DNA of 7,633 nucleotides from an uncultured Clostridium sp. (GTDB lineage: Bacteria; Bacillota; Clostridia; Lachnospirales; Lachnospiraceae). Positions 1 to 7,335 of this stretch are shown piece after piece (positions within the stretch are counted from its first letter, which is position 1; each line of letters opens with the position of its first letter). Under the pieces are notes generated by a model that saw only the letters and a list, made by a program, of their open reading frames with translations, was not told the origin of the DNA and did not search any database. The position numbers were made by a program, and so were the translations under genes. The DNA lies in NCBI GenBank assembly GCA_937902905.1, contig CALELW010000107.1:1-7633 (forward strand), read 5' to 3'.

Positions 1-1
1 C

Positions 2-3000
2 CGCGCAGGAAAAGACGGCGAAGGAAAAACAGGAGATGGGGTTGGTATTCTCTTACAGATTTCTCATAAGTTTTTCAGCAAAGTAGCAGAAAAACTTGGT
101 ATTGATATTGGAGGAGAGCGTGAATATGGTGTCGGCATGTTCTTTTTCCCACAGGATGAGTTAAAAAGAAATCAGGCAAAGAAAATGTTCGAAAACATCA
201 TTGCCAAAGAGGGAATGGAATTTCTTGCATGGCGTGAAGTACCAATTGCACCGGACATTCTTGGAAAACGTGCTGTCGAGTGTATGCCGTATATCATGCA
301 GTGTTTCGTAAAGAAGCCAAAGAAAGTCGAAAAGGGACTGGATTTTGACCGCAAATTATACATTGCCAGACGTGTCTTTGAGCAGTCCAATGAAAATACT
401 TATGTAGTTTCACTTTCTTCCCGTACAATTGTATATAAAGGAATGTTTTTGGTTTCGCAGCTCCGCTTATTCTTCGATGATTTGCAGGACGTCGATTATG
501 AATCCGCGATTGCGATTGTACATTCCCGTTTCTCGACAAACACACAGCCGAGCTGGCAGCGTGCTCATCCAAACCGTTTTATTGTACACAACGGTGAGAT
601 TAATACCATTCTTGGTAATGCAGATAAGATGCTTGCCCGTGAGGAGACGATGGAATCCGAGCAGTTAAAAGGAGAACTTCACAAAGTCCTTCCGGTTATC
701 AATGCCAGCGGTTCGGACTCAGCAATGCTTGATAATACATTGGAATTTCTGGTAATGAGTGGTATGGAACTGCCGCTTGCCGTGATGATTACAATTCCGG
801 AGCCTTGGGCAAATAACCGTTATATCAGTGAAAAGAAAAAAGACTTTTATCAATATTATGCAACGATGATGGAGCCATGGGATGGCCCGGCTTCCATTTT
901 GTTCTCAGATGGTGATTTGGTTGGTGCCGTGCTTGACCGAAACGGTCTGCGTCCTTCCCGTTATTATATTACAGATGAGGATGAATTGATTCTTTCTTCC
1001 GAGGTCGGTGTTATGCCAATCAGTGAAGAACATGTCATCAAAAAAGACCGCTTAAGACCGGGTAAAATGCTTTTGGTTGATACGGTAAAAGGAGAATTGG
1101 TGGATGATGATGTTCTGAAAGAGACATACGCATCCCGCCGTCCTTATGGTGAATGGTTAGATAGCAATCTGGTAGAATTAAAAGACATTCATATTCCAAA
1201 CCACCGTGTAGAGCATTACAGCGATGAGGAGCGGAGAAAACTTCAAAAAGCATTTGGCTACACATATGAGGATGTGAAAAATTCCATTCTTCCGATGGCT
1301 CAAAATGGCAGCGAGCCGATTGCTGCCATGGGACATGACACACCGCTTCCGATGCTTAGTAAACAGCCACAGCCGTTGTTTAACTATTTCAGACAACGTT
1401 TCGCGCAGGTAACAAACCCGCCAATTGATGCGATTCGTGAGGAAGTAGTAACATCAACATCAACTTATATTGGCGAGGACGGAAACCTATTACATGAGCA
1501 GCCGGAAAACTGTCGTGTACTTCGTATTAAGAATCCGATTTTGACCGATACGGATTTGTTAAAGATTAAAAATATGGATATACCGGGATTCAAAGTTGGT
1601 GTTATTCCGATTACTTATTACAAAAACACCTCTTTGAAAAAGGCAATTGACCGACTGTTTTTGGAGGCAGACAGAGCTTACAAAGATGGCGTTAATGTAT
1701 TGATTCTTTCGGACCGCGGTGTCGATGAGAACCATGTGGCAATTCCTTCCTTGTTGGCGGTATCCGCTATGCAGCAGCATTTGGTACGCACAAAGAAAAG
1801 AACGAGTGTTGCCATGATTTTGGAGAGTGCAGAGCCAAGAGAAGTTCATCACTTTGCTACCTTATTAGGTTATGGTGCCTGCGCCGTAAACCCATATCTG
1901 GCACTGGATACCATCAAACATCTGATTGACTGCAACATGCTTGACAAAGATTATTATGCTGCCGTAGATGACTATAATTCAGCCATCCTTCACGGTATCG
2001 TAAAAATTGCATCGAAAATGGGAATTTCGACGATTCAGTCCTATCAGGGTTCCAAAATTTTTGAGGCGATTGGCATTTCCAAAGAAGTGACAGATGTGTA
2101 TTTCACCGACACAGTATCCAGAATCGGCGGCATTTCACTTCAGGATATTGAGACACAGGTAGAAAACCTTCATACACGTGCCTTTGACCCATTGGATCTT
2201 GGCAACGATACAACACTTGACAGTCTGGGTATGCACAAGTCGCGCAGTGGAAAAGAAGAACATCTTTATAATCCAAAGACGATTCATCTTTTACAGCAGG
2301 CAACCTGGCAGAAAGATTATAAATTATTTAAAGAATATTCAAGAGAAATTGATAATGAAGACCGCTTCATGAATTTGAGAAGTTTGTTAGACTTCAAATT
2401 CCCGAAAAAGGGAATTCCGCTTTCACAGGTTGAACCGGTTGACAGCATTGTTAAACGATTCAAAACCGGTGCGATGTCTTATGGTTCTATTTCACAGGAA
2501 GCACATGAGACGTTAGCTATTGCGATGAACCGCTTACATGGTAAATCCAATAGTGGTGAAGGCGGTGAGAGTTTAGAGAGACTTTCCATTGGAAAAGACG
2601 GATTAAACCGTTGCTCCGCAATTAAACAGGTAGCGAGCGGACGATTTGGTGTCACCTCACATTATTTAGTAAGTGCAAAAGAAATTCAGATTAAGATGGC
2701 ACAGGGAGCAAAACCGGGTGAAGGCGGACATCTGCCGGGTGGAAAAGTTTATCCTTGGATTGCAAAGACGAGACTTTCAACACCGGGTGTATCCCTTATT
2801 TCTCCGCCGCCTCATCATGATATTTACTCGATTGAGGATTTGGCACAGTTGATTTACGACTTGAAATGTGCAAATACCAATGCCAGAATTTCTGTAAAAC
2901 TGGTATCGGAAGCAGGTGTTGGTACGGTCGCTGCCGGTGTGGCAAAAGCCGGTGCAGGTGTCATCCTGATTTCCGGTTACGATGGTGGTACCGGTGCAGC

Positions 3001-4399
3001 TCCGGCAAGTTCGATTCACAATGCCGGACTTCCTTGGGAGCTTGGACTTGCTGAGACACACCAGACGCTGATGATGAACGGACTCCGCTCAAAAGTTGTT
3101 ATCGAGACAGATGGTAAACTGATGACCGGCCGTGATGTTATGGTAGCAGCATTACTTGGTGCTGAAGAGTATGGTTTTGCAACCGCTCCGCTTGTTACGA
3201 TGGGCTGCGTGATGATGCGTGTATGTAATCTGGATACCTGCCCGGTTGGTGTGGCAACCCAGAATCCGGAACTGAGAAAACGATTCAAAGGAAAACCGGA
3301 ATACGTCGAAAACTTCATGCGTTTTATCGCAGAAGAAGTTCGCGAGCTGATGGCAAAACTTGGTGTAAGACAGCTCGATGAGTTGATTGGACGTACGGAT
3401 TTATTGAAAGTGCGTGATGACATTCAGGATGATGAGAGAACAAAGAAACTGGATTTGTCCGCAATTATTGATAATCCATTCGCAAAAGATAAAAAACATT
3501 TATACAATCCGAAAGATGCGTATGATTTCAAATTGTCAAAGACCATGGATGAGAAAGTATTCTTAAAGAAATTTAAGCATGCGCTGGAAACCGGAGAAAA
3601 GACAAAAATTAGTGCAAGAATCAGCAATGTGGACCGAGCACTTGGTACAATTCTTGGTTCTGAAATCACAAAGAACTTAGGAGACGATGTACCGGCCGAT
3701 ACCTTTACGGTAGAGTGTATCGGAAGCGGCGGACAAAGTTTTGGTGCCTTTATTCCAAAAGGACTTACGCTTACGCTGGAAGGTGACAGTAACGATTACT
3801 TCGGAAAAGGACTTTCCGGTGGTAAACTGGTTGTCTTTCCACCGGAAAATGTACAGTACAAAGCAGAAGATAACATTATCATCGGTAACGTTGCTTTGTA
3901 TGGTGCGACAAGCGGTGAGGCTTATATCAACGGTATGGCAGGTGAGCGTTTCTGTGTCAGAAACTCCGGTGCACACGCTGTTGTAGAAGGTGTTGGTGAC
4001 CACGGCTGTGAATATATGACAGGCGGCTGTGTCGTTGTCTTAGGTCCGACCGGAAAGAACTTTGCAGCCGGTATGAGCGGTGGTATCGCTTATGTACTGG
4101 ATGAAAATAGTGACTTGTATCTCAAACTGAATAAAGAGCTGGTATCATCCAATGCAGTAACGGATAAATACGACGTTATGCAGTTGAAAGATATGATTCG
4201 TGAGCATGTAGAAGCAACCGATTCGGAGCGTGGTAAAGAAATTTTAGCAAACTTTAGCGAGTACCTGCCAAAATTCAAGAAAATCATTCCTCATGATTAT
4301 CAGGCAATGTTACAGGCAATTGCCCAGATGGAAGAAAAAGGACTGAGCAATGAGCAGGCACAGATTGAAGCATTTTACCAGTTGAAAAAAGCACGCTAA
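2..4399 (+). CDS. gltB: glutamate synthase (NADPH), large (alpha) subunit; 5' end outside window
   Basis: Large subunit of glutamate synthase (GOGAT): it takes ammonia from glutamine, channels it to the FMN site and reductively aminates 2-oxoglutarate to glutamate. The frame is open from base 2, so the first in-frame ATG (137) is internal; the upstream residues GKTGDGVGILLQI are a conserved family motif. Visible are 1465 residues. About 50-60 are missing, including the Cys nucleophile of the class II amidotransferase domain. Domains in visible numbering: glutaminase ~1-380 (RFSTNTQPSW ~174, HNGEINT ~196, SGSDSAMLDN, LDRNGLRPSR); central domain ~470-760; FMN/2-oxoglutarate synthase domain ~800-1170 with SGEGGES, PGEGGHLPGGK and GYDGGTGAAP; 3Fe-4S cysteines C1069, C1075 and C1080 in the C-x5-C-x4-C pattern; C-terminal GXGXG beta-helix ~1240-1370. 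All visible catalytic motifs look intact. It is followed 36 bases later by gltD, its partner subunit. Identification is very secure. Confidence 0.98.
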   Translation, partial: RAGKDGEGKTGDGVGILLQISHKFFSKVAEKLGIDIGGEREYGVGMFFFPQDELKRNQAKKMFENIIAKEGMEFLAWREVPIAPDILGKRAVECMPYIMQCFVKKPKKVEKGLDFDRKLYIARRVFEQSNENTYVVSLSSRTIVYKGMFLVSQLRLFFDDLQDVDYESAIAIVHSRFSTNTQPSWQRAHPNRFIVHNGEINTILGNADKMLAREETMESEQLKGELHKVLPVINASGSDSAMLDNTLEFLVMSGMELPLAVMITIPEPWANNRYISEKKKDFYQYYATMMEPWDGPASILFSDGDLVGAVLDRNGLRPSRYYITDEDELILSSEVGVMPISEEHVIKKDRLRPGKMLLVDTVKGELVDDDVLKETYASRRPYGEWLDSNLVELKDIHIPNHRVEHYSDEERRKLQKAFGYTYEDVKNSILPMAQNGSEPIAAMGHDTPLPMLSKQPQPLFNYFRQRFAQVTNPPIDAIREEVVTSTSTYIGEDGNLLHEQPENCRVLRIKNPILTDTDLLKIKNMDIPGFKVGVIPITYYKNTSLKKAIDRLFLEADRAYKDGVNVLILSDRGVDENHVAIPSLLAVSAMQQHLVRTKKRTSVAMILESAEPREVHHFATLLGYGACAVNPYLALDTIKHLIDCNMLDKDYYAAVDDYNSAILHGIVKIASKMGISTIQSYQGSKIFEAIGISKEVTDVYFTDTVSRIGGISLQDIETQVENLHTRAFDPLDLGNDTTLDSLGMHKSRSGKEEHLYNPKTIHLLQQATWQKDYKLFKEYSREIDNEDRFMNLRSLLDFKFPKKGIPLSQVEPVDSIVKRFKTGAMSYGSISQEAHETLAIAMNRLHGKSNSGEGGESLERLSIGKDGLNRCSAIKQVASGRFGVTSHYLVSAKEIQIKMAQGAKPGEGGHLPGGKVYPWIAKTRLSTPGVSLISPPPHHDIYSIEDLAQLIYDLKCANTNARISVKLVSEAGVGTVAAGVAKAGAGVILISGYDGGTGAAPASSIHNAGLPWELGLAETHQTLMMNGLRSKVVIETDGKLMTGRDVMVAALLGAEEYGFATAPLVTMGCVMMRVCNLDTCPVGVATQNPELRKRFKGKPEYVENFMRFIAEEVRELMAKLGVRQLDELIGRTDLLKVRDDIQDDERTKKLDLSAIIDNPFAKDKKHLYNPKDAYDFKLSKTMDEKVFLKKFKHALETGEKTKISARISNVDRALGTILGSEITKNLGDDVPADTFTVECIGSGGQSFGAFIPKGLTLTLEGDSNDYFGKGLSGGKLVVFPPENVQYKAEDNIIIGNVALYGATSGEAYINGMAGERFCVRNSGAHAVVEGVGDHGCEYMTGGCVVVLGPTGKNFAAGMSGGIAYVLDENSDLYLKLNKELVSSNAVTDKYDVMQLKDMIREHVEATDSERGKEILANFSEYLPKFKKIIPHDYQAMLQAIAQMEEKGLSNEQAQIEAFYQLKKAR

Positions 4400-4421
4400 G
4401 ATTTTTTGAAAACGAAGAAAG

Positions 4422-4427
4422 AAAGGA
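4422..4427 (+). promoter_or_regulatory. ribosome binding site of gltD
   Basis: AAAGGA lies 8 bases before ATG 4436. It decides the start in favour of 4436 over the in-frame TTG at 4406, which would add ten lysine-rich residues (MKTKKERMIT) overlapping the ribosome binding site and has no site of its own. Confidence 0.75.
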
Positions 4428-4435
4428 TGATTACA

Positions 4436-5917
4436 ATGGGTAAACCAACCGGATTTATGGAATATAAACGAGAAAATAACCTTGAGATAAAGCCACTTGA
4501 ACGCATTAAAAATTTCAATGAATTTCATGTGCCAATGAGTGAAGAGGAGCGCAGTGTGCAGGCGTCCAGATGTATGGACTGCGGTGTTCCGTTCTGTCAG
4601 TCGGGCATGATGATTGGCGGTATGGCAAGCGGCTGTCCGTTAAATAACTTAATTCCTGAGTGGAATGATATGGTGTATCATAACGAATACGAACAGGCAC
4701 TTGGCAGACTGCTTAAGACAAATAATTTTCCGGAATTTACTTCCCGTGTCTGCCCGTCGCCTTGTGAGGCGGCATGTACCTGCGGATTAAATGATTCACC
4801 GGTAACCATTAAGGAAAATGAAAATGCCATTATCGAATATGGTTATGAGCACGGATTGATGGGACCAAAACCTCCAAAAGTCCGTACCGGCAAAAAAGTA
4901 GCGATTGTAGGTTCCGGTCCATCCGGACTTGCAGCTGCTGACCAGTTAAATAAACGTGGACACAGCGTGACCGTATTTGAACGCGAGGATTATCCGGGCG
5001 GACTTTTGATGTATGGAATCCCGAATATGAAACTTGACAAATCGGTAATAGAACGTAAAATAGAAGTAATGAAAGCAGAAGGGGTTGTTTTCCGTACCGG
5101 TGTCAATGTCGGTGTGGATGTAAAAGCCGATGAGCTGAAAAAAGAATTTGACCGCATCATTTTGACTTGTGGTGCTTCAAACCCTCGTAACATCAATGCT
5201 CCCGGCAGAGATGCCAAAGGTATTTATTTTGCCGTTGATTATCTGAAACGAGTAACCAAGCATTTGCGCAATCCGCAGTATACGGATTATATCAATGCCA
5301 AAGATAAAAATGTACTGGTTATCGGAGGCGGTGATACCGGAAATGACTGTGTTGGTTCCTCCATTCGTCAGGGTGCAAAAAGTGTTGTTCAGCTGGAAAT
5401 GATGCCAAAACCGCCGGTTTGCCGCTTGGCAAGCAATCCTTGGCCGGAGTGGCCGAAAATTCTTAAGACCGATTACGGTCAGCAGGAAGCAATCGCTGTC
5501 TTTGGCAGTGACCCGCGAATCTATGAGACCACGGTAAAAGAATTTATCAAGGATAACAAAGGCGATTTGAAACAGGTTAAGATTGTGAAACTTAACTGGC
5601 AGAAAGATGAAAAGACCGGACGCATGCAGACGAGCGAAATTCCGGGAAGTGAACAGATTTTAGATGTTGACCTCGTCTTTATTGCGGCAGGATTTTTGGG
5701 CTCTGAGGAGTATGTTACAAAAGAATTTGCCGTAAAATGTACGGACCGCACAAATGTGCAGACGAAGCAGGGCGAATACAGCACCAGCCAGAAAGGAATC
5801 TTTACAGCGGGCGATATGCACCGTGGACAGTCCTTAGTTGTCTGGGCAATCCGCGAGGGAAGAGAGGCAGCTCGTGAAGTTGATAAAGATTTGATGGGTT
5901 ATACCAACCTCAATTAA
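4436..5917 (+). CDS. gltD: glutamate synthase (NADPH), small (beta) subunit
   Basis: Small subunit of GOGAT: a flavoprotein that oxidises NADPH at FAD and passes electrons through iron-sulfur clusters to the FMN of GltB. It has 493 residues, the usual family length. The N-terminal 4Fe-4S region has C46-x2-C49-x4-C54 and C67 (CMDCGVPFC...GCP), followed by C106, C110, C114 and C116 (CPSPCEAACTC). The FAD dinucleotide-binding motif VAIVGSGPSG is at ~155-164, and the NADPH site VLVIGGGDTGNDC at ~293-305. The C-terminal FAD motif GIFTAGDMHRGQSLVVWAI is at ~455-475. All cysteines and glycines expected of the family are present. The start is placed at ATG 4436 because of AAAGGA 8 bases upstream; a TTG at 4406 is possible but weaker. 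Transcription is very likely coupled with gltB. The same fold occurs in other NADPH-dependent flavoproteins such as NfnB-like and PreT-like subunits, but adjacency to gltB settles the assignment. Confidence 0.97.
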   Translation: MGKPTGFMEYKRENNLEIKPLERIKNFNEFHVPMSEEERSVQASRCMDCGVPFCQSGMMIGGMASGCPLNNLIPEWNDMVYHNEYEQALGRLLKTNNFPEFTSRVCPSPCEAACTCGLNDSPVTIKENENAIIEYGYEHGLMGPKPPKVRTGKKVAIVGSGPSGLAAADQLNKRGHSVTVFEREDYPGGLLMYGIPNMKLDKSVIERKIEVMKAEGVVFRTGVNVGVDVKADELKKEFDRIILTCGASNPRNINAPGRDAKGIYFAVDYLKRVTKHLRNPQYTDYINAKDKNVLVIGGGDTGNDCVGSSIRQGAKSVVQLEMMPKPPVCRLASNPWPEWPKILKTDYGQQEAIAVFGSDPRIYETTVKEFIKDNKGDLKQVKIVKLNWQKDEKTGRMQTSEIPGSEQILDVDLVFIAAGFLGSEEYVTKEFAVKCTDRTNVQTKQGEYSTSQKGIFTAGDMHRGQSLVVWAIREGREAAREVDKDLMGYTNLN

Positions 5918-5928
5918 AGGGTACAATT

Positions 5929-5956
5929 ATCCGGTGGCAGAGGACTGCTGCCGGAT
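5929..5956 (+). other. RNA hairpin in the gltD-glnA spacer
   Basis: ATCCGGTGGCAG (5929-5940) pairs with CTGCTGCCGGAT (5945-5956) across a 4-base AGGA loop. All 12 positions pair in RNA: ten Watson-Crick pairs and two adjacent G-U wobbles. Only three T follow (TTTCATAT), so it is not a strong intrinsic terminator. The ribosome binding site of the next gene begins ten bases later. It may be a partial terminator, an mRNA processing or stability element that sets different expression of the third gene, or a protein-binding site. The loop does not match the hexaloop with A1 and G4 described for ANTAR targets. The wobbles make it stronger on the + strand RNA only if transcribed in the operon direction. 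Confidence 0.7.
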
Positions 5957-5965
5957 TTCATATGG

Positions 5966-5972
5966 AAAGGAG
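5966..5972 (+). promoter_or_regulatory. ribosome binding site of the glutamine synthetase-like gene
   Basis: AAAGGAG lies 8 bases before ATG 5981, a strong Firmicute-type site that fixes the start. It sits just beyond the 3' arm of the spacer hairpin, so it would stay accessible when the hairpin is formed. Confidence 0.8.
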
Positions 5973-5980
5973 AATAAACT

Positions 5981-7288
5981 ATGTCGCATTACACAAAGGA
6001 AGATATCATTCGTATTGTAGAAGAGGAGGATGTAGAATTTATCCGTCTGCAATTTGTGGATATTTTTGGAATTTTGAAAAACATGGCAGTAACAGCCAAA
6101 CAGTTGGACTCCATTTTGAATAACCGATGCACGTTTGATGCCGCTGCGATTAATGGGTTTGATACAATGCATGTGGATGAACTTGTTTTAGTGCCGGATT
6201 TAGATACTTTTACAATTTTCCCTTGGAGACCGCAGAGAGGCCGTGTGGCACGTTTTATTTGTGATGTGCGTCATACGGATGGAACTCCTTTCATGGGAGA
6301 TTCCCGTTATATTTTAAAAAAGGTAATTGCCGAAGCGGCAAAAGATGGCTATACGTTAAATGTCGGACCGGAATCGGAATTTTTCCTCTTTGACATGTCG
6401 GAAGATGGACAGCCAACGACAAACACCAGTGAAAAAGGTGGATTTTTTGATATCGGACCGGTTGATGCCGGAGAAAATGCAAGACGTGATATCGTGCTTT
6501 CGCTGTCTGAGATGGGATTTGAGATGGAATCTTCGTATCACTCCAATGAAGTGTGCCAGCATCATATTGATTTCAAATTTGACGATGGAATCCAGACAGC
6601 CGATAATATTATGACGTTTAAACTTACCGTTCGTACCGTAGCAAAGAGACATGGACTTCATGCTACCTTTATGCCAAAGCCAAATTATGGTAAAAAAGGT
6701 TCTGCGATGTTCTTTAACATGTTCTTGAGCAAAGACGGCGAGAACATTTTCAGTGACCCAAATGAAGAGTATGGTCTGAGCAAAACAGCATACTATTTCA
6801 TGGGTGGAATTATGCGCCATATTAAAGGACTTACTTTAATTAACAATCCGATTATCAATTCTTATAAACGCTTGGTGCCGGGTTACAATGCACCGGTTAA
6901 TATTACATGGTCACGTAAAAACCGTACTCCGCTTATGCGTATGACAAGTACCGGTGAGATGGGACCGCGTGTAGCACTGAGAAGTCCGGATGGTTCCTGT
7001 AATCCATATTTGGTTTTAGCGGGATGTCTGGCTGCCGGATTAGATGGCATCCGCAATAAAATCGAGCCACCAACCTGTATTGATGATTTAGAAGGAGCGC
7101 AGGAATTTGACATTCTGCCAAGAACTTTGATTGAAGCGGTACAGGCATTTGAAAAAGACGAATTTTTCCATAAAGTATATGGAGAAGAGTTGTCACGCAT
7201 AATCATCCAGAAGAAAAAGCAGGAATGGGATGAATTTTGCGAACAGGTAACCGCATGGGAAGTTGAGAAGTATCTGGATCGAATTTAG
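5981..7288 (+). CDS. glnA: glutamine synthetase type I family protein, active-site residues largely lost (probable pseudoenzyme)
   Basis: A 435-residue protein that aligns over its whole length with Firmicute GS-I (B. subtilis GlnA, 444 residues). Fold motifs are clear: YTKEDIIRIVEEEDVEFIRL at the N terminus, FPW and ARFICDV ~80-95, GPESEFFLF 129-137, HGLHATFMPKP 224-234, NSYKRLVPGY 293-302, NPYLVLAGCLAAGLDGI 341-357, EWDEFCEQVTAWE 415-427. Key catalytic positions differ. Metal ligands E131 and E133 remain, but the expected Glu, Glu, His and Glu are S188, H195, F244 and A332. The flap Glu is N303, DGSS is D53-A-A-A, and the feedback Arg62 is T62. Substrate and phosphate arginines R297, R315, R320 and R334 are kept. 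The reading frame is intact with a strong ribosome binding site, 63 bases after gltD and 47 before a regulator gene. Seen: homology and substitutions. Known: these residues bind the two Mn/Mg ions and close the active site. Inferred: no normal glutamine synthesis, perhaps a ligand-sensing or regulatory role. The symbol marks family membership only. Confidence 0.9.
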   Translation: MSHYTKEDIIRIVEEEDVEFIRLQFVDIFGILKNMAVTAKQLDSILNNRCTFDAAAINGFDTMHVDELVLVPDLDTFTIFPWRPQRGRVARFICDVRHTDGTPFMGDSRYILKKVIAEAAKDGYTLNVGPESEFFLFDMSEDGQPTTNTSEKGGFFDIGPVDAGENARRDIVLSLSEMGFEMESSYHSNEVCQHHIDFKFDDGIQTADNIMTFKLTVRTVAKRHGLHATFMPKPNYGKKGSAMFFNMFLSKDGENIFSDPNEEYGLSKTAYYFMGGIMRHIKGLTLINNPIINSYKRLVPGYNAPVNITWSRKNRTPLMRMTSTGEMGPRVALRSPDGSCNPYLVLAGCLAAGLDGIRNKIEPPTCIDDLEGAQEFDILPRTLIEAVQAFEKDEFFHKVYGEELSRIIIQKKKQEWDEFCEQVTAWEVEKYLDRI

Positions 7289-7322
7289 TCCGGATACCGC
7301 TTATTTTGATACTTTTCTACGG

Positions 7323-7329
7323 GGAGGTG
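7323..7329 (+). promoter_or_regulatory. ribosome binding site of the regulator gene
   Basis: GGAGGTG is a 7-base perfect match to the anti-Shine-Dalgarno sequence. It ends 6 bases before the ATT at 7336, which is ideal spacing. No ATG, GTG or TTG lies at a suitable distance in the regulator's frame, so this site is the main argument for the unusual start. Confidence 0.75.
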
Positions 7330-7335
7330 TGAACG

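Noticed and set aside
3016..3423. Open frames on the opposite strand and in alternative frames inside gltB, gltD and the GS-like gene
   Set aside because: They lie wholly inside secure genes, show no recognisable motifs or ribosome binding sites, and are explained by codon bias of the real frames.
137..4399. gltB starting at ATG 137
   Set aside because: The frame is open upstream to base 2 and encodes a conserved GOGAT motif (GKTGDGVGILLQI), so 137 is internal and the gene is simply cut by the window.
5896..5956. Tandem ANTAR-target hairpins across the gltD end and spacer
   Set aside because: A weak GGGTT/AACCT pairing precedes the main hairpin, but neither loop is a hexaloop with A at position 1 and G at position 4.
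5929..5958. Rho-independent terminator after gltD
   Set aside because: Only three T follow the stem, and a well-formed same-strand gene with its ribosome binding site begins immediately after it.
6536..6565. Rescue of the metal site by E190 in place of the lost Glu at 188
   Set aside because: The flanking residues (ES-S at 183-185, QH at 193-194, IDF after) align without gaps to the canonical motif, putting Ser at the ligand position. A shifted role for E190 is possible but would need a structural rearrangement.
7289..7335. Terminator or riboswitch between the GS-like gene and the regulator
   Set aside because: The 47 bases contain no convincing inverted repeat or aptamer-like structure, only the ribosome binding site.
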